64,000 bases of DNA from Ephydatia muelleri (GCA_013339895.1 JABACO010000037.1:186001-250000), one strand, 5' to 3'. Counted from the stretch's first letter, positions 10,642-22,373 are shown. Made by a program: numbers and translations. Notes: generated by a model from the sequence alone, not told the origin.

Positions 10642-12863
10642 CTACAAAAACACACATTTATTGTACACTGCATACCTAATGTGCATGTCATTGGAAAATG
10701 CATCCTCTCCCCCCAAAGAAGCAACATGGTTCCCCCCCTCCCCCCCCCCCCCCCCTTCACCCGCAGGACAAAGGAGTGAACATTGATCAAAATAGTGGGT
10801 AGTGTGGGAATTACATACGTAGTACATACACACACCCATATGAATACATTGACTATTTTTAGGGCGCATTATTCGATCACACTCTTCTGAGTCAGGGAAG
10901 CTAATGTTCCATATACGTGGGTCTGTGTCGGGCGGGATGTACAGGTGTTTGTGACGGCACACTAGTTTGAGATGCTCACGCTGGTCTCTATGGATACCAC
11001 CCCCAGCTGAAACCACTGGAGACAAGAGAATATTGAGGCGAGGAGGGAGAAAGAAAGGAGGAGGAAGAGTAGAGTCAAGATGTGTTAGTTTTGGACATAC
11101 CTTCTGGCAATCTGGGCAAGCTTTGGCATCCAGCTTGTCGCGGTCTGCTTTTTTACGAATAGGCACATCAAATTTGTACGTAGGCAAACCGGCTGTCTTG
11201 GCAAGCTTTTTAGCATACCTACAGCAATCATAATATGTGTGAGGATCACTTCATATTTCACTGTGACCCCATCAATCACTTCACTCACTCATATTGTAAA
11301 TCCCTTTCATTTTTGATTCGTGTATTCTCTCTCTCTTCTTCTTGTTCTTTCTCTTGCTCTATTCTTTCCTCTTCAAGCTCGTCCCCCCCTTGAAGGTTCT
11401 GCTGTTGGGATCTCCCCTCCTCTTCTTCTGCAAAGAAATCTGGGCTTTCCACTGCTGCTTGGAGGGTAGGACTACCGCTTGGTCTTCTTCCCTCTCACCC
11501 CTGTCCTCCTTATTAGAACCAAAGAAGATATTGTTTCTAGGGCTGGATAGGATGACATCCACTGGTCTGACCACAGGGGTCAGCGGCACAATGTTAGGTG
11601 AATCCAGGCTAAGAGACCCATCAGGTAGAACCTGTGTCAACGTGGTCTGCTTCAGACCCTCCTCCTATTTCTACTCACGTCTCCTCATCAGGAGTGTGTG
11701 TCTGATCCACGCTGGTACCCAGTCCTGAGGTCGTGGCTGGGGGCTGAGGCAGCTGGAACCCAGTCCTGTGTCGTTGGGGTGGGGGCTGAGGCAGCTGGTA
11801 CCCAGTCCTGTGTCGTTGGGCTGTTCTGTTAAGTTTCTCTTTCAACTCATGTTTGCTGCATTTCCATTATGGGAGAAAGGGGTGGGGTTTCCGTTGTGTC
11901 AACAAGCATTGCGAATCGGTCAGTGGTATTCCCTCCACCTGAGGGATGCACTGAATTGGAGAGAGAGCCAAGCTACTGGAATGCTGGCGTGTACCAAAGG
12001 GTGGCACAATGAAGGTGGAAACTGCATTGAAACAGTCCTTATGACTAGAGTAAATGGGGCAGTGAGGCCTGTGTTGAAGTCAGCAACGTAGTGGCAACTT
12101 GACAAGGAGCATGTTAAAGAGCTGGTGCTGTTCCGTAGTCTGAATCATGCAGTATCACATTATCAAATGAAAGTCCTCATTTCTGTCTTCTGGAAGCTTT
12201 GCTTTGAAGCTTGTCAGAGGCAATGCGCACTGCTATTTTCCTGCAGTCACTGCAAGGCATGTGGACATCAGATGTAAAGTCAGTTGCTCCTGCTGAGGCT
12301 TTGGAAGCAAGATCACAAGCTTCTCCTGCCACACACCCCTTTACTAATGTGTCTCCTTCCTGATCAGACCTTGCCTCCATGTAGTGCATCTTATTTGGGG
12401 AGGAATTGGTTAGCTGAAGAACCTCTCTTCCCCTTTGATGGCAGCCACGCCTTCCAACAACCTCTGCGCCGGGATGTAGTCCTCATTAACCACATCACCA
12501 CCGTCCTCTTCTGAGTAGAAGACCTGTTGACGATGAACTGGAGAAGAGGCTGATGGTTGCATTGCATTTGGTCTGGAGAGGTAGCTCTTTGTTTCTTCAT
12601 TTCCATGGCTTCACGCTCTCTTAGAAGTGTTTCAATTTGTTTCCTCCTCCTCAAGCTTCATTTTCTCTCTTATGTGCTTCACGTATTATTTCAATTTCTT
12701 GTCTGAGTGTTTCGATATCCATTTTAAGTGCCGCTACACACCAAAACATTAGGGTAATTGGTACGGCTGAAATCGGCTATAAAATCATGGACTCACACTG
12801 AGTCTCCTGCAGCGCAGCAAGCACGTCGCTATGAAGATGCATAGCATGCTGAAAAGAGTTCAT
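10642..12863 (-). CDS. RBBP8: CtIP/RBBP8 (Sae2)-like DNA end-resection factor
   Basis: CtIP/Sae2 proteins promote resection of DNA double-strand breaks with MRE11-RAD50-NBS1. The C-terminal exon 11101-11218 reads YAKKLAKTAG, PTYKFDVPIRKKADRDKL and ACPDCQK. The last exon carries REHLKLVCRHKHLYIPPDTD, then DPRIWNISFPDSEECDR: the family's CxxC, RHK/RHR and FW-FP signature. Upstream exons give an acidic coiled stretch (SPDFFAEEEEG, 11289-11457, with a 41-nt intron before it), SPRNNIFFGSNKEDR near 11500-11540, a PQRHRTG repeat, YSEEDGGDVVNEDYIPAQRL near 12450-12520, and a coiled-coil start with ATG at 12863 (MNSFQHAMHL...LQETQ, intron 12734-12796, then ALKMDIETLRQEIEIIREAH). Several joints are off by one base, so this copy is either a young pseudogene or has assembly indels. 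The exact C-terminus is not resolved; the coordinate is the first in-frame stop. Confidence 0.75.
10733..10756. repeat. poly-C tract
   Basis: A run of 6 C, one T and then at least 17 C. It lies in the 3' side of the CtIP-like gene. Confidence 0.9.
11700..11830. repeat. coding minisatellite, about 45-bp unit, nearly 3 copies
   Basis: Units of the type CCCAGTCCTGTGTCGTTGGG followed by GTGGGGGCTGAGGCAGCTGG repeat inside the CtIP-like gene. On the minus strand they encode a Gln/Pro repeat with the motif QLPQPPPQRHRTG. Confidence 0.75.
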
Positions 12864-12950
12864 CTTTTGGAAGTTTAAAAAAAAACTGGTTCCCAGACTT
12901 GCAGATTTATTTATTGCTATCGTGAGGAATATGGTTACGTAGGAGATTAC

Positions 12951-13700
12951 TGCTTCGTACCTTGACCCAACCAAGCAATCCAGTATGACCGTTCTGGATC
13001 ATTTCTTTAACAGATGTGTAGCTGCTAGTTATAGCTTACCAGACATGCAATGTGCACTGGCGTACGCTAGCACACAACCACATCAATCGCTAACGCAGTA
13101 AGTCAAACGTTCCGTCTATCAATCGCTAACGCAGTAAGTCAAACGGTTTTTTTACAACGTTTGACTTACTGCGGTAGCGATTGATGTAGACGGACCTGCA
13201 TGCTACGCGTACGCCAGTGCACATTGCATGTTACAAACCTAGTCTCGTACCCAGACCCACATGACGTAACGATTATCGCTTTACAGTATAATCTACGTAG
13301 ATTACCGTAGTTCGTCAACGCTTTGCAACGATATTGCTTAGGTTCGTTTTTCAGTGATTCGTAGAGCCAAGAACGGTAATTCGTTTAGCGGAAAATCCTG
13401 GCTAAGCTATTCTCGTGCGCATAAGTGGTACCCGCCCACCGCATTCCAGATTAAAGGCATTATGTACGTTCAATGGTTTCGTCTGATGATATTTCTTGGT
13501 TTCAGTTTTCTGTGCGAGAGTGGAAACGAACAAAAAAAACGAAAATGGACTGAAATACAGTATAACTGTTAACAGCGATAATCGCGTCATGTGGGTCTGG
13601 GTACGAAACTAGCTAACAGCATCCAGAACGGATTGCTTGGTTGGGTCTGGGTACGAAGTCTATGAGACCCGCCTCTTTTGTCGGGTCTGGGTACGACGCC
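12951..13700. mobile_element. nested foldback elements upstream of the CtIP-like gene
   Basis: An outer inverted repeat pairs CTTCGTACC...ACCCAACCAAGCAATCC (12952-12983) with GGATTGCTTGGTTGGGTCTG near 13631-13655. Inside it, 13041-13067 (AGACATGCAATGTGCACTGG) pairs with 13205-13231, and TCAATCGCTAACGCAGTAAG occurs twice directly and once inverted between them. A separate 370-bp inverted-repeat element follows at 13241. All tips share the word TCGTACCCAGACCC. No transposase is encoded. Confidence 0.65.
13241..13612. mobile_element. MITE-like element with TCTCGTACCCAGACCC ends
   Basis: Left end AGTCTCGTACCCAGACCCAC plus ATGACG and an AACGATTATCGCT continuation matches the inverted right end AGCGATAATCGCGTCATGTG plus GGTCTGGGTACGA. 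Length about 370 bp with no coding capacity that I recognise, so non-autonomous. Confidence 0.7.
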
Positions 13701-14575
13701 GAATGTGTACGCTCCATTAGCCCCACCCTTACGATGGAAGTTAACTTGAATATTGAAAGTTAGCGGTTAAATGTATTACGTAATGACCGCTAGAAGTAAC
13801 GGTTGTAATTAGTTTTTCTTTGAAAATTTTTACTGCTTTTGCTTTCAATGCAACGAACACAAAATATATCAAAATGATGCGCCGAATTTTCCCTATCGAG
13901 TGGTTCAATCAGATTTTTTATATGATTTGAAATAGAAAAGTGTCCTCTCAATGTATTGCGATTTCTGGATATGGGCATGGTTGGCCTACAAGTGTTGCAT
14001 TCTCATACATTCTTGTCTTGCTTCCCATCATGACCTCAGTGAGTGCGCAACAGTGCTGGCCTTCTATTAACCTGAATCACTGCCAATACGCCTGTGTATG
14101 TGACGGTGGTCCGACATAGGGTGAGTCAACTGTTCACTCTTCTATGTGTTTATATGCATTGAAATTAGAACATTCCCTGGTATAGGTGTGTATTGTATGT
14201 CAGCTAGTGTTGCCCTTCTGACAGAGTTGTCTCTGTGATAGGGAGGGAGTGTGCCGACCATGTTGTGACTCTTTGGGTGTCGGTACCTCTTGTGCCTTTT
14301 GTTTGTGTATGTGGTAATTGTGGTATTGGGGGAAGGGTGTAAGGAGGTTGAGTCATGGGAGGAGGAAGGATTACTTGTAAGGTATTCAGTGTGGCTGTGA
14401 GTACATGTATGGGAAAGAGTTGAGGAGGAAGGAGGATTTGAAGTTGTATAGGGTGAGGTTAGGCTGGTGTGTGCTTCATCAGGAAGCTGAGGTTACTAAA
14501 GGTGGAGGGTAGAGACTGGGGACTCCCATGGCACATGGGTAGTCCTATTGCACCTTCCTTGTTTTCTTTCGCCAG
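13701..14575. other. no recognisable gene
   Basis: AT-rich and then G/T-rich sequence. A good polypyrimidine-AG acceptor at its end leads into the HADHA-like piece; no earlier HADHA exon is visible. Confidence 0.4.
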
Positions 14576-14815
14576 GTTATTCCTGAGCATTGCATCTTTG
14601 CTTCAAACACCTCTGTCTTTCCAATCCTCAGTCGACAAGAGATGCTGGCATACCATATGATGATAGTTTTGATGATAGTTTTGTATTGTGTTTTAATTGG
14701 TGCCCTCCTCCCTTGCGCCGATCAGGTGATAGGCATGCACTACTTCTCTCCCTTGGAGAAGATGCCTCTGCTGGAGATCATCGCCACTACCCAGACCTCA
14801 ATAGGAAACTGCTGG
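14576..14815 (+). pseudogene. HADHA: HADHA-like fragment (mitochondrial trifunctional enzyme, alpha subunit)
   Basis: After an acceptor (tttcgccag) the frame reads [17 protein letters not shown] and, from 14726, [20 protein letters not shown] followed by TTQTS. These match the 3-hydroxyacyl-CoA dehydrogenase (NAD-binding) part of HADHA, which acts in mitochondrial fatty-acid beta-oxidation. Between them is a 100-nt stretch that may be an intron ending at gatcag, though it also reads openly as a hydrophobic insert. What follows turns into a GT repeat, and the next HADHA segment is not found before the hAT element at 15062. No other exon of this 700-plus-residue protein is seen in the window. 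I take it as a duplicated gene fragment; a truncated remnant of a real locus is possible. Confidence 0.65.
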
Positions 14816-15061
14816 TGCTTGTGTGTGTACGTATGTGTGGCATGTGTGTGCACGTGGTGCGTGTGTGTGTGTGTGTATTCTTGTCGGACAGTGCCTTTTA
14901 TTTTAATTTTACCCTATCCATAAAGGCATCAACTTCATATATTGTTACAAGTTGCCAACTCACAACCGGCCAATCCTATACGTGATGTTGGTGATGTGCA
15001 GCCTCCATGAAGGAACACTCTCTATTGTGTGTACTTTTTGTACGCTTGGTGTATTTGTTAT

Positions 15062-16751
15062 CAGGGGCGGCGGAAGCGTATTATATTTGGGGGGGCTAAA
15101 CGGAACAAAATGATAATTATATTCATTGTTACTGTAAGGAAACGTACGTTATCATGTTTGGGAACAAGATGATAATTATTCTGATGCTACTGAAATTACA
15201 AAGCACTAGTAAAACTGCCAAAAGTATCTGGTGCATTCATCATTTGAATTGTGAATTCTACAGCAACATCATGGAATCAGTCAATTCTTGTGATCATGCA
15301 GCAGGAAACAGTTGTTCAGTCTTTCTCAGTCATAGTCGATCTCAGATATGTAAACAGACGCCTAAGAGCAGAGAAACTTCTCTCAGATGTGCATGATGTG
15401 ATGGGAATGGTTAGATACAATCGAAGTAACTTATGTACCCCAGAAAGCAAATTTCTGTTTGCATGCTTGGCCAAGGCATCACAAATTGACCTTACACTAG
15501 TAACTTTTTTAACTTCTGGCAGCTCCACATGAATGACATCCACAAGAATTCCTAGTTGCTTTTCAAGCTTTTCTACAGTGAACTCCCTGTCTATACACAG
15601 AATCATTGAAATCGGAAAGCTCCTGTATGCATTCCTCTCCATTTGCAGACTTCAGTAATAATGACTCTAAGGTAACAATTGGTTTCATTACTTCTCTTTG
15701 CCCAAAACGATCATGCAGTTCCTGGATTAAAAGGTCACATGCTTTCTTAATGTTATCAAATCCCCTTGTAGTAAACGCATCGTCACATTTATTTGCAGCT
15801 TGCAAAAATGTACTATGTTTGTCATAATATCGGCAATACAAACAAAACACCTTTTTTGTCAGGCACAACGTAATCCATGAATATTTTTCGTACCACGAAC
15901 ATGTAAAATACCTTCCATTTTTAGAAATTTGCTGAAAAATCACTTTCTGTTTAGGCTGATACGCTTCCATTTCATTACTACAGCATACGGCTGAGCACTA
16001 CAACAAACCCGTTGTATCGTGGTCACTTATTGTTGCAGCACTGTCCAGGTCCACTGACGCATCAGTGACTTGAGCCACAGGTACACATGTTGTTTCTTGT
16101 TGTGCAATCTTACCGATACTACATGTTGTATTGCAATTGATCGTACGCTGACTGCTTTTTGGTGTTGCTCCTTCTGGATTCTTTTCAACTTCCGACCATC
16201 ATCACTCAGCAAAACTTGTCGCCTCTTCATTGGCAGCAAAATAAAGTAATGCGTCTCGGGAACAAAACACAGGTCAGAATCACAGCTGTAGATAATATGC
16301 CTTTCAAAGCCTACCAGTACGATAATAGAATAAATCGCCAAATCCCATGCAACGAACTCCGGGACAGCAATTGAATCTCACACTTCAGTTGACAAACTGG
16401 ACAAAAACACTCAGTACTACTCCTAAATGCAGCGGCGAACCAGAACAAACTTAACAGCTAAAGGCAAAGCAGAACGAATCACACAGAACTTAACACGAGC
16501 GATGGATAAAAATACGGCACGTTTTTAACACATTGCCCGTTCACTCGCACTTCATATGCTGCATAATTGGGGCCCCCCGTATTAGGCCCGTAACGGTATC
16601 CGCCAAATCGAGCGATGGGAATCCAACAACCGACAATAATTAGATACTGATACGGCAGTATACGATCGATCTAATTTAAATTTGGGGGGGGGGCTAAGCC
16701 CCCCCAAATTCATATTTGGGGGGGCTAAAGCACCCCCTTCCGCCGCCCCTG
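15062..16751 (-). mobile_element. hAT transposon, internally deleted
   Basis: The ends CAGGGGCGGCGGAAGC (15062) and the inverted CTTCCGCCGCCCCTG (to 16751) are terminal inverted repeats; both continue inward into a TTTGGGGGGGCTAA word. A 5-bp direct repeat GTTAT flanks the element (15057-15061 and 16752-16756); most hAT elements make 8 bp, so this may be an eroded or unusual duplication. Minus-strand coding matches a hAT transposase with a TTF-type zinc finger near the start and a dimerisation domain at the end, but the catalytic middle is absent, so it is non-autonomous. Confidence 0.8.
15316..16240 (-). pseudogene. hAT transposase remnant (TTF zinc finger + dimerisation domain)
   Basis: Minus-strand frames give, in order, MKRRQVLLSDDGRKLKRIQK (near 16230), a TTF-type finger region with ISKNGRYFTCSWYEKYSWI and KKVFCLYCRYYDKHS (15830-15940), and a C-terminal dimerisation domain with HKLLRLYLTIPITSCTSERS followed by FSALRRLFTYLRS (15320-15410). 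The family's DDE catalytic centre, which normally occupies several hundred residues between these parts, is missing. TTF fingers bind the transposon ends, and the C-terminal domain assembles the transposase. Confidence 0.8.
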
Positions 16752-17169
16752 GTTATGAAAAGACTAGCCGGCTCACCGTAGGAACGAAATCATGCAGTGC
16801 GGAATGAAATTACCCGCTCCATCCGATTGTGTGAAATCGCCGATCAGTTTTTAGAGGTGTTGTCACCCGTTTATACATTTGATGTGGAGGTCACACCTAT
16901 AATTTGGTGTCTATTGGCGTACTACGGTCACACCAAAGAATAGGCGGCCTTCACACTTTTGATTTGCAGTGAAAGATGTCACTGATGTACTTGTGTCCTG
17001 ACTAGTGTGACCATAAGAGGATGATTGGAATATGCATGCATGTCTTTGACTGGGATGCCGTTAACCAGACACGCCCACTCAGGTATCTTGAGCCTTCTTT
17101 GTTAGCGATAAGAGAGCTGTGATAGTCACGTTTAACATGGTCTAGGCATTAAAAGTCAGTGGCGGATCC

Positions 17170-17212
17170 GGGGGGGGGGGGGGGGGGGTTGCAACCCCCC
17201 CCCCCCCCCCTT
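17170..17212. repeat. G-run/TTGCAA/C-run hairpin at the transposon tip
   Basis: A run of about 19 G, the hexamer TTGCAA and a run of about 16 C form a near-perfect hairpin just inside the left end of the hAT element. Confidence 0.85.
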
Positions 17213-17682
17213 CCCCCTTTCAAACCGCAATTTTTGTCATTACTAACAACAAAGTAAAGATGGCTGAAATTCGTAATACAACTGCAGCTGTGCGAGCAAA
17301 CAAACGGCAAGGCAGTATCATGAGTTTTTGAAGAGGTTTGTCTACTGAAGTGTAATGGGTATTTGTATTAGTGGTTTCCGTCACAACTGTCCCATGGTGT
17401 GGCAGTACTCTCTGACTCCCACCATGACCAAGAAGATTCTGGAGTGCATAAGTGAATCGCCTTTGTCCTTGGACTCTTCACTAATTAGAGGTCCGGTATG
17501 CGATGGAGCAGCAGTTATGTCCTCCGAGAAAGCGGGTGTACAGGCTATAATTAAAGAGATCTCTCCACTTGCTGTCCACACACATTGTTACTTACTGCCT
17601 GAATCTTTCTATTGCATCAACTTGCAATGTTCAAGAAGTTCGAAATCTTGTCGGATTGATGATTGAGGTATAACTTTTTTTA

Positions 17683-17803
17683 CACACAGCAATAACAGAT
17701 TGATGCATGTCACTCGAAATCAATAATAGGGCACTCGTTTTGAAAAACGAGTGCCCTATTATCGATTTCGAGTGACATGCATCAATCTGTTTTTGCTGTG
17801 CAC
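17683..17803. mobile_element. 121-bp near-perfect hairpin (foldback) inside the hAT element
   Basis: Left arm CACACAGCAATAACAGATTG and onward to GGGCACTCGTTTT; right arm is its reverse complement with only a few mismatches, with a GAAAA loop near 17742. It interrupts the hAT coding order, so it inserted after or during decay of the host element. Confidence 0.8.
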
Positions 17804-19492
17804 AACAGTCCAAAACGTCAGCAAATGTTTCTGTTGACTATTTCATATCACTTACCTGATTCATCCCACAGTAAGCTTCCAGGGCTAGATGGGTTGAAAG
17901 GCACACATGCTATGAAGTCTTTCTCAAAATGTATGTCGTTCTTGCGGTGACATTTCTGGATGCTATATCTCCTTATGAGTATCCAGAATTAGTCTAATCA
18001 GCTGGTAGTTGGGATTGGGATCGAGATACAATAGTGAAGGCTCGAGGGATGAGAAGTGCACTCTCATCATTTCAAACAATTGCAGTTTTCATCGTAACTA
18101 AGAACATCCTTGACATGGACAAGTCACTGGCTATAAAACTGCAGCCGGCAAAACAATCAAGATGTACTTGATGCTTACAGGATGATAGATGAGGTGGTTC
18201 AAGGCATAAACTACACAAGAACAAGTATTGATGAAAACTTTCATTTCTGGTATGCTGACATCAGTTCTAGAATTGGCTGACAGTGTTGGTGCATTTGAGA
18301 CTGTTCCTAGGAAAACAGCCATCATGAAAAATAGGAGTAATACTCCCAGTGACAGTGTAGAAGAGCACTACAAGAGAACCGCTGCCATCCCACTTCTTGA
18401 CAACCTCTCTGCTCAGATGGATCAAAGGTTTAATGGAGAAGATCGCCATGCCCATGGTCTCCTTTCTCTTGTGCCATCTTTATTTCTAGACTCTTTTGTA
18501 AATCCAGATGAATACATCAATGATATGCTTAATTAAATGGGAGAAAGACCTCCAATCCCTTGGAAGTGAAATAGAAGGTGGAAGGGACTATGGATGAACA
18601 TAAAAAGTGGGAATTCCAAACAAAAAAGTGAAACTCTTCTTGAAGCTTTGGGTGCATGTGACAGGGATTCCTTCCAAACATCCATTTCCTGCTTGTTGCT
18701 AGCTGCACATTACCTATATCAAGTGCAGAATAACGATCCTTCTCTTTAATGAGATCAGATCGGTTATGATAGAAGAATGCTTTCTGATCTGGTCCATGCA
18801 CTATATAAAGAAAGAGTATCTGTTGATGAGATTTGCAAGGCATTCGTGCAGGCCCATCCCAGAAAACTGTTTCAAGCATCCTTATTTGACGATTGTATTA
18901 CACAGATCTAGCAATTCTTGTAATCGTAATTTGATAAATACTACGCAGTTTCATGTAGTGCTTTGCGCATGATATAAAAAGCGTTGGCAGCTGGGGCCCC
19001 ACCCCAGACCCCGCTGAGGGAGCTTTATAGCGCTCCCCCAGACCCACTAGCTGGGCGGGAGGGTACCCCTCCCGCATCCTCCCCCGCTTTAATGAAATTA
19101 TTTAACACACCCCCTTTCTGAAATCCTGGATCCGCCCCTGAAAGCACAAATTAGGATGGAATGGGGACGTTACAGACAGCCTGCAGTAGTTGTCAATGTT
19201 TTAATGTATATAGTGCCTCCTTGATACTAATCACATATCCAGACCTAGCCTTATATTGAGCAGTTTGATATCATGTCCATATCACAAAATATGTAATAAA
19301 ACATGTACATGTACAATTAAGAATACAAAATTGCAGCTGGCATGGCCATGCATAGTTTGAATGCTTCCGTACAAGATTTCTTTTTTTTTTCAGTGATATC
19401 TGCATGTAGGTACGTGACACAAGTACATGTACAATGAAGCTAGCTAGAAGTACACACCTTTAATGCATATAGTCAGATAATGAACGAAACTT

Positions 19493-22373
19493 TCATAAAG
19501 TCATGAACATTGAAGCTTGGCTGTGTTTACACAACTTTATGGACTGGAACTGAAACAATGACTCTTTGCTCCATTCCAGCAAGTTTGAGAATAGTTTTAC
19601 CAATGGCTGCTTTGCACTGTATCTGATGTACTGGTATGTAGCAGTGATGCTTAGTAGAAGAGACCATATATCCACTGTTTTGCCTAGGTATTTTAGGTGC
19701 TGTTCAGGTAATATATGAAACTACTGAATGTAGGCAGATATATATTGTGATGGTTTGACAGTAGTGGTGTTCTTGAAGGAAATAGTGTGCTTAAGAAAGT
19801 ATTCAATAGTATAAAGCTGGTTTCTTGGTGGAGTTGAGTGCATAAACACAATTAGATGTTGTGCTGATGGACAGTGAAGAACTGTAATGTTCATCAGTGC
19901 AGTGCAATTCAACATCTGGAGCTCTTAGGAAAAGCCGAAACACATGTGAAATCGAACTATTGACATACAATTATCTAATCATTGTGTTGTGTTGCAAATC
20001 TGATAAAGCTCCTTCATAAATACAACCACACAATTTATCTTTGGTATCAGCATTGTAGCTCACATTTGATGCATTTCCAAACCTTTGATCTGATAACACC
20101 TTATATACATTGTAATCAAGTTGCTGCCACTTAAGGGATCCAGTAGAGGCATTAGAGAAATGTTGGACTTAATATTCTCCTTATACTGACCTGATATAAA
20201 ATCACAGTCCAACACATATTTATCCAGTGATTGGTGTAGTGTAAATTTTTGCATAACCTGAACATTGATTGAATGATTATTGTGGAGTAGGATCCTAGTA
20301 TTCCATTGTATCTCTCATAAGAGAAGCACTAGAATTAATACATAGGCCCGAAATACTGCAATGCTCAGGCCCAAGAATTTGTTCAAATAAACTGTTAAAT
20401 AGAAGAAGTAAGCTATGAGCTAGTTTCAGGTTATCAGTAGTTATAACCCTGGTGCAGAGGATTGTGCATGCTCTTACATAAAGTTCCCACATGGCCATGT
20501 GCTGTGGAGGCACAATATAATTCAACGAATAAACAGAGTAAATTAAGGTCCAATTTTTCCATTCACCAGCAGTAAAGTCATTAAAGTTTGATGATATTTT
20601 TGCTGGAATCCTTCCAACATCTGATGGTGAAATCATTGAGTTAACTTTGTCTTGTATTACACTAGATCTTTTGCACTTATATTTGGCCTTTGCCATACTT
20701 TGATCATGTGTTTACTAGTCCCTAGAAAAAGGTTGTGATTGGATCAATAGCCCAGGTTGCAATGATATCAAAATAAGGCCAATCTAATAATACAGAAAAT
20801 CGCGGACCATGCTCATTTTCAAATTGTTTTCTTTCAGTCTTTGTGTACATTGGAGATATCGTCCTGCATTAATTCTATGGTCAACACTGGTGAGACAGGG
20901 CCATGAATCTAAATCATAACCTGAATAATTAGTCCGATCCTAAACATTGATTGCAGACTTTTAGTGCACTATGTCCCCAAATCCGCATACCTTTCTAGAT
21001 GCAGGTATGTCACAACGTATAGCAATCAGCCTTCCGTTAATAAATGCTCGTTTACCCAATGCATCTGGAGAGGAGAACCAAAACCGCCATCAAGTCCTGA
21101 ACAAGTTGTGTTAGGTATCAATTTAGCGCAAGTTTTGGTTCCTTTGGACCGGGAATTAAACCTATAAGTATTGTGTTCTGTTCTTTAAACCGTATTTGTC
21201 TGGGTAAATTCAAAATTGATAAGTATATTGATCCCATTGAATACGTTCTGTGTTTAAAAGGACTGAACCAATCAACGTTAAGCATAAATCTAATTGTATT
21301 TCCTTCTAAACCACCTGACTTACTTGTAATTCTTTCCACAACGTCCGTCATAAATGTCAGTAAGTAAGCCATCCACAGAATTATATTCACGCCAGCTGTT
21401 AATTAAAGCCAAAAAACCTAAATCTCTCTGTCAAATCATTCAAAATGCTCCTGTAGCAGTACGTTTTAATAGGAACAAGTTTCTTTCCGCCAGAAGCCAA
21501 CTTCACTTCTTTCAAAAGTTTTTCATTACAGGGTTGACGAAAACTCTTTTGTGGGATGAGGAAATTGAACAAATCTACATTTGGAAGATTCTACACCCTC
21601 TACCAAAATCAGAGTCCTTAATACAGTCATTCGCATCATATAAAAAATGACATTTTGGGGCACAATATATTGATAAAAATTGTCATTTACCGACACTTCT
21701 TTTAGCTGAAGAAAGAGAAATGGGAGCTTTTTTCTGGGCATTGAATTGTTTATTTAAGAAACAAAAACTTGAGAAACTTGAGCAGCACTTTAACTGCATT
21801 ATCTGTCACTTTGTACACACTTTTCCAGATCAATACAAAAAGCAGTAGGTAACGTGATATATGTATACTGGTATACATATATCACGTTACCTATGTATAA
21901 CGAATCACCTGACAATTTTGAAACATCAGCTTCAAGATCGATATTAATGTGTCCCAAGTGTTCAGATTCCTCAAACGTAGCTCCATTGTCATCACCGTGA
22001 ACAACGACGTCGACGCCATCGTCTTCAATTTCTACCAGACCCTGTTCATGTGCCATTGAATGTTACGACGGTCAAATAATTATACTGATAAATACAATAA
22101 AACTTCCTTACTGCTTCGTTGTGTTCTGCTTGGTTTTCAGCGTCAGTGTCAGAGGCCTCCTTATCAGAATCTTTGAACTCTGCATCTTAGAGATCGCTGG
22201 CACTTAGTTCATCTTGATCAGTTCGCGGTATTCACACTCTACTTCAGGTGGTTTACTTTCTGCCACACTCCAGATGTAGTTGAATAGTACTTCTTTTTAT
22301 GCTCATAGTAAGCCGTTCGACCTAAAGGCAATTCACAATGCGGACAAATCTTTCGTTTTTTAGCTCCTTGCAT
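19493..22373 (-). pseudogene. EnSpm/CACTA-type transposase relic (Tnp2 + DUF4218)
   Basis: Minus-strand pieces follow the order of animal EnSpm transposases. The start at 22373 reads MQGAKKRKICPHCELPLGRT, a CxxC N-terminus. A Tnp2 (Transposase_21) block at 21118-21290 contains LNVDWFSPFKHRTYSMGSIY, then LPRQIRFKEQNTILIGLIPG and PKEPKL. A DUF4218-type block at 20295-20696 contains ISPSDVGRIPAKISSNFNDF, AGEWKNWTLIYSVYSLNYIV and ACTILCTRVIT. Transposases of this superfamily cut and paste elements with CACTA-like ends. Stops and shifts separate the blocks, so it is dead. Terminal repeats were not certain; GGTCC-rich boxes upstream may be one end. Confidence 0.75.
21845..21895. repeat. perfect 46-bp palindrome with 2-base loop
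   Basis: AGGTAACGTGATATATGTATAC, TG, then its exact reverse complement. It lies in the N-terminal part of the EnSpm relic. Confidence 0.9.

Larger units (their letters stand above)
17157..19140 (+). mobile_element. second hAT transposon (ZMYM-type), decayed
   Basis: Ends CAGTGGCGGATCCGGGG (17157) and inverted CCTGGATCCGCCCCTG (to 19140) are typical hAT tips. Plus-strand coding inside is broken but in order: GPVCDGAAVMSSEKAGVQAI near 17494-17550 (the conserved hAT block around the second aspartate), KRTAAIPLLDNLSAQMDQRF near 18372-18430, and a dimerisation-domain remnant with LLVASCTLPISSAE near 18690 and VSVDEICKAFVQAHPRKLFQ near 18810. The internal hairpin at 17683-17803 is a separate insertion. 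A clean 8-bp target duplication is not seen. Confidence 0.75.

Noticed and set aside
10229-10680. His/Thr-rich frames near 10.3-10.7 kb
   Set aside because: Artefacts of CA-rich sequence downstream of the CtIP-like gene.
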